The notes under the pieces: generated by a model
The model's database searches: none
What the model was told of the DNA's origin: nothing
What the model saw: the letters and a program-made list of their open reading frames with translations, nothing else
In this document: piece after piece, positions 60,392 through 64,000 of the stretch
Position numbering within the stretch: position 1 is the first letter of the stretch
Layout: every line of letters starts with the position of its first letter
Made by a program: the position numbers and the translations under genes
Assembly: GCF_003073045.1 (NCBI RefSeq)
Contig: NC_037590.1
Span: 8,327,042-8,391,041 of the forward strand
Reading direction: 5' to 3'
Length of the DNA stretch: 64,000 bases
Source of the DNA: Pomacea canaliculata
Lineage: Eukaryota > Mollusca > Gastropoda > Architaenioglossa > Ampullariidae

Positions 60392-63300
60392 CTATCCCAT
60401 ATAAGAACCAACTGAGGCAAGATAGGGTCTGGAACGAGGGTCAGGCATCATTCCCAAGGTTGATTTGGTTACTCCGCCTCCTCGAGATGGTCCTGATTTG
60501 GCTGATCCTCTGCTCTCTGAACTCGATGTGAAACTTCCTCTGAAAGAAGAATGACCTCGCTGACCTCTTCCTCTTGTGCCAACACTAAGAACAGATGCAG
60601 TAATGAAAAACACATGTAGAAGACAGATCATTTTGAACCACTTTTGTATAATACTGGTTTTCCATATATCTCTACAAGAAATTACCCACAATAAACTATC
60701 GTTAAAGGATGAATTCTGAGATGAAAGAGGGTTCAATATTAACGGAACAGTAATAAAAGTAATTGCTTGATCTAAGAATTGCTTCCTTTAACTGGTTAAT
60801 TTAATTTTAATTATAAAGGTACAAGTGAGATATGATTCATACAAGTAAACGTACTATGTACTTGTAAGTTAAGTTTATTTCTGGTTGGTCCTTTGAGGAG
60901 CATAGGGCCGCAATGTACTTGTAAACAGTTTTTGATGCATTTAAATCAACAGGTAATGTTTACCAATTTATTATTGACTACAATGTCCACAAAATATATC
61001 AACTTCAAAGTGAACAATAAATCAAAACAGAAAATAAGCATCATTAAAATCAAGCTGTCAGAACTTATCCAGTATATAAGATATATCAGATAAGGGTATA
61101 AAAAGAAATAATACCTGCTTCCACCCTTTCTTTTCACTCCACCGTGTGAGTTCTTTTTCCTGGGTTTAGGCCGCCCACGCTGAGACAATGATTTGAAAGC
61201 ATTTACAAGATACATTGCTTAAAAGAGAATTACTATCCCAATTATTCCTGTTTCTTCTGAGAGAAAATTGCATTTATTCTGGAGTTATTTGCTACAGATT
61301 AAGTGTTTCTAATTGACAACTTTTACCTAAAAATTTATGTAGGTGACAAGAAAAAAATGTCATTATTTAAAGGCATTATTATGATCAGAAGGCTATATAA
61401 AAATCTAATGATGGCATCTTTAGAGATCCACAATAATACTAAGTGTTAACATGTTGACAAAAAAAACCCAAAACAAAAACTGAAACCTATTTCTTTAAAA
61501 CATTTGTCAATGTGAAAGAAAAATTATTTTGATTGCACATCTAAGAAATAAGCATTTATCCTTGGAGTATTTCAAGGGCTCCAGCTTTCTCAAATAAAAT
61601 GCTCAGGTGACTGAAGAACTGCGTTTTAAATTGAGCTAGGTGCTGGACATGAGCAAGAAGAAGCCAGTTGTGTTATTTAAATTTTTTTGAAAAAAAACAA
61701 ACAAACAAAAAACTCATTCAGGATCTTTCCTACAAAATCAACGTATCTTTCTGGATGCTTCATTTTACTGATTTATTTCGCTAGCTGTAAAAGCTTGTTG
61801 GAATAGAAAATAATATTGATTTAGCTGCTGCATACCTTTCCTCTTCCATATCCTCTTCTTGGAGTGACACTTGTGCTTGGGGCAGAAAAATAAGGGGATG
61901 CCCAGTCCTCTGTCTTGTGAAGTTCTGCATCGTTGTCTTTCAGATCTTCATTGGGCAAGGCTGTTGTTTATGAACAAGAAGCCTGATTTAGTAAAGTCTA
62001 ATGGGAAAATACTAGTAGAAACATATATATTATATACACATTTAAAAAGAAATTGCTGTGCACATTATACACTTCACTTCAACTAGGTGTTTCTGGACAC
62101 TGGTTCAAATACATCTAACTGCTAATTAAGTTTAAAAAAAACCTAAGTCTTGGACTCCTTCACTCCTAACAAGCAATCTGTTTTAATACATGTCAAAGTA
62201 TGCAAATACGATGTTATCTCAAATTTGACCATGACACCTCAAAACCGCTATTTTCTCGAGGCGCAGTGTACCTCTTAAACATGTTTTAAACATCTTTATA
62301 TGAGAGAGACCGAGGAAGGAAGGGAGGAAAGCAAAGCAGGTGATGGGAAGGAAAGAGTGTATTTAAAAGTGTTGTGTGCAAGAACCCCTTACTTGAAACC
62401 ATAATGCAGAACTTGGTAGTAATGTCCAAAAACCTATGGGCACCATATTTGTTGATCTTGGTCTCTGGCATTCCATCAATCTCCTTCTTCATCTCCTCCA
62501 CAGTCAGAGGGGTCTTCTCAGCAAGTTGCCACAGCATAGCGTTGGGGAAAATCAAGGCATAATTCTTGCTTCCATGCTCAGAGGCTGTTTTTTGAAGAAA
62601 CATTCTATTTACAGTTGAATAATCAGACATTTCACCAACATAACCATTGACAGTAACAACATGAAAATATAAGTCTCAGAAGAAGAAATGAAGCCAAAGA
62701 TAAAAGTTCTCAAGATCTAACTGAAGGGATCATATAACTTGAAACTCACAAGCTTAACTGTGGCTCCTATGTTATGTATATATATTTAAGGCGCCTTCTC
62801 AATCACCAGAGACAGAATTCCAAACACTGGAGATTATCACGAGCATACATTTGTGCTAATATGATGCAAAGACTCCAAACCATCACATATACCAATCTCC
62901 AAACTTCTCTGTCAATGAGTAAAAGATCAGTACATGATACTAAATAGCACACCGAAGGAGCAAGACTAACCAATGGTCTTTGCCAGAATCACGAGCTCCT
63001 TGTAGCAGTTGTCTATCAGTTGCTGCCGACTGGTCTGGGGCTCCTGGCCAATGCGACACATCTTGTTTTGCTTGCGGCCACCCTGCACAGCCATCTGAAC
63101 CTGGAAATTAAGTTTGATAAAAAATTACCATAACCATGTAAGAGGCACTGTTTCTGTACAGTACTCTATCTAGAAGACTGCAGCAGATATGATCCGGTGT
63201 TATCAACATAAAGACAGGTGGCAATGAGCACAAAGTAGCTTGCTAGTGTGGACTACTACCTTGATTTTATCGTGCATTAGGTCAGCTGCCTTTGAACCAA

Positions 63301-63841
63301 GCATAATATAACAGGCTGTTGTGTCTGCAGCAGTAGTTCTCAATTCCTCTGCTAGGATCTCTTCAATCACAAGACGGTGCAGCAAACGCTCTGCGTCACC
63401 TCGACTGTAGGCTGTGCCACGGCCATGAAGTGCCAGCTTATTGTGACCCAGATCCATAATGCGCGTGTTTTGTGAACCTGTCAGCATAACGACAAAGGGA
63501 CTGAATGCTCACAACAAGCAGGTGTAATATTTCACATACAGTTCTGTTGAATGCTAATAGATTTTGTGGCTATTACAAGAGTAGGGAAGTTAATAACTAG
63601 CGTTAGGCTACTGCCACATTTCTAAACAAACACAGGAAAAGAGTATCTGCACTAGTGATTTAGAAACTTAGTTCTTTTCTCTGTCAAGTAAAAATTAAAA
63701 AAAAAAAAAAGCGCTTTTACCTTTAAATATCTCCACAAAATGTAGAAGAGTGTAATCACTTCTTCGACCAGAGGTCAACTCTCGAACACACTTGACAATC
63801 TCTTTGGCATCTTCAGTAACATCTCGAACAATGAAAAGATC
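60392..63841 (-). CDS. BLM: BLM RecQ helicase, C-terminal exons (partial, 5' end outside window)
   Basis: RecQ-family 3'-5' DNA helicase that dissolves recombination intermediates with topoisomerase III-alpha/RMI. Seven exons in transcript order: 63841-63721, 63477-63260, 63100-62971, 62584-62393, 61960-61836, 61179-61115, 60584-60392. All phases agree. They encode the RQC winged helix (DLFIVRDVTEDAKEIVKCVR; GRGTAYSRGDAERLLHRLVI; ACYIMLGSKAADLM), the HRDC domain (SEHGSKNYALIFPNAMLWQL; GMPETKINKYGAHRFLDITT) and a basic, Arg/Gly-rich C-terminal tail (GRGKRGRPKPRKKN; RGRGQRGHSSFRGS) ending ASVGSYMG. The helicase core and N-terminus lie beyond 64000. The RQC and HRDC signatures together favour BLM over WRN. 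Confidence 0.92.
60868..60912 (-). mobile_element. 45-bp LINE tail insertion with perfect 12-bp target duplication
   Basis: ATGTACTTGTAA at 60856-60867 recurs exactly at 60913-60924. On the minus strand the insert reads GCGGCCCTATGCTCCTCAAA and ends AATAAACTTAAC, the same LINE 3' end as at 29478 and 42821. It lies in the last BLM intron. Confidence 0.85.
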
Positions 63842-64000
63842 CTGGAAATATGTGTCAAAATTTTGGGGAGTAAATCTGTTTTTGTTAAAATCCTAATCCT
63901 AGCCCCCAGCCAAATCCCTAATCCTAAACAAAAACATAAACCCTACTTAAGCGATGGCACACACATCATGAAGCTTAGACTGTAGTACAGTCAAAAAAAA
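63842..64000. other. BLM intron sequence at the window edge
   Basis: Starts with the acceptor of the first BLM exon in the window. Contains a short C/A-rich stretch with CCTAATCCTAGCC and CCCTAATCCTAAAC (about 63890-63930), loosely like telomeric repeats. No exon is seen. Confidence 0.5.

Noticed and set aside
63885-63935. Telomere-like CCTAA-containing stretch
   Set aside because: Only a few imperfect units inside a BLM intron; not a real telomeric array.

Overview
The window is nuclear DNA of an animal. It is A+T-rich, with GT-AG spliceosomal introns and small genes spread over long non-coding stretches. Seven conserved animal genes could be read exon by exon. The transposon set (a tRNA-derived SINE, an L2-like LINE, a second LINE family with a TAAAC-type tail, small hAT-like elements) and the protein divergence fit a lophotrochozoan, most likely a mollusc. 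The phylum is an inference, not shown directly.

Layout. 1-4 kb: AK6 (-), head-to-head with PARP16 (+, 4.1-7.4 kb); their start codons are 168 bp apart. 11.1-14.9 kb: ARMC6 (-), convergent with PARP16. 15-20 kb: no recognisable gene; it holds a degenerate 30-bp minisatellite. 20.3-32.3 kb: a plus-strand gene I do not recognise, pieced together from a tiny putative first exon, a 2.1-kb open exon, a 528-nt exon and a last exon with one transmembrane helix followed by a poly(A) signal. 32.3-38.1 kb: intergenic, with a small hAT-like element, a SINE and a second hAT-like element. 38.1-42.6 kb: PHAX (+). 43.9-52.5 kb: DCTN3 (-), with a minor-spliceosome (U12-type) intron and a nested LINE pair in its introns. 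53.3-54.8 kb: LARP6 (+), one exon. 60.4-64 kb: the C-terminal exons of BLM (-), whose 5' part runs off the window.

The genes are not an operon or a pathway. They are housekeeping genes: nuclear adenylate kinase, ER-anchored mono-ADP-ribosyltransferase, armadillo protein, snRNA export adaptor, dynactin subunit, La-related RNA-binding protein and RecQ helicase. PARP16, LARP6 and BLM all lie on human 15q, so the block may keep ancient linkage.

I found no previously undescribed system. The best second looks are the AT-AG U12-type intron of DCTN3, three very short 5'-truncated LINE insertions with perfect 12-14 bp target duplications, a 28-nt microexon in PHAX, the unrecognised membrane-protein gene, and single-base frameshifts in PHAX and LARP6 that look like assembly errors.
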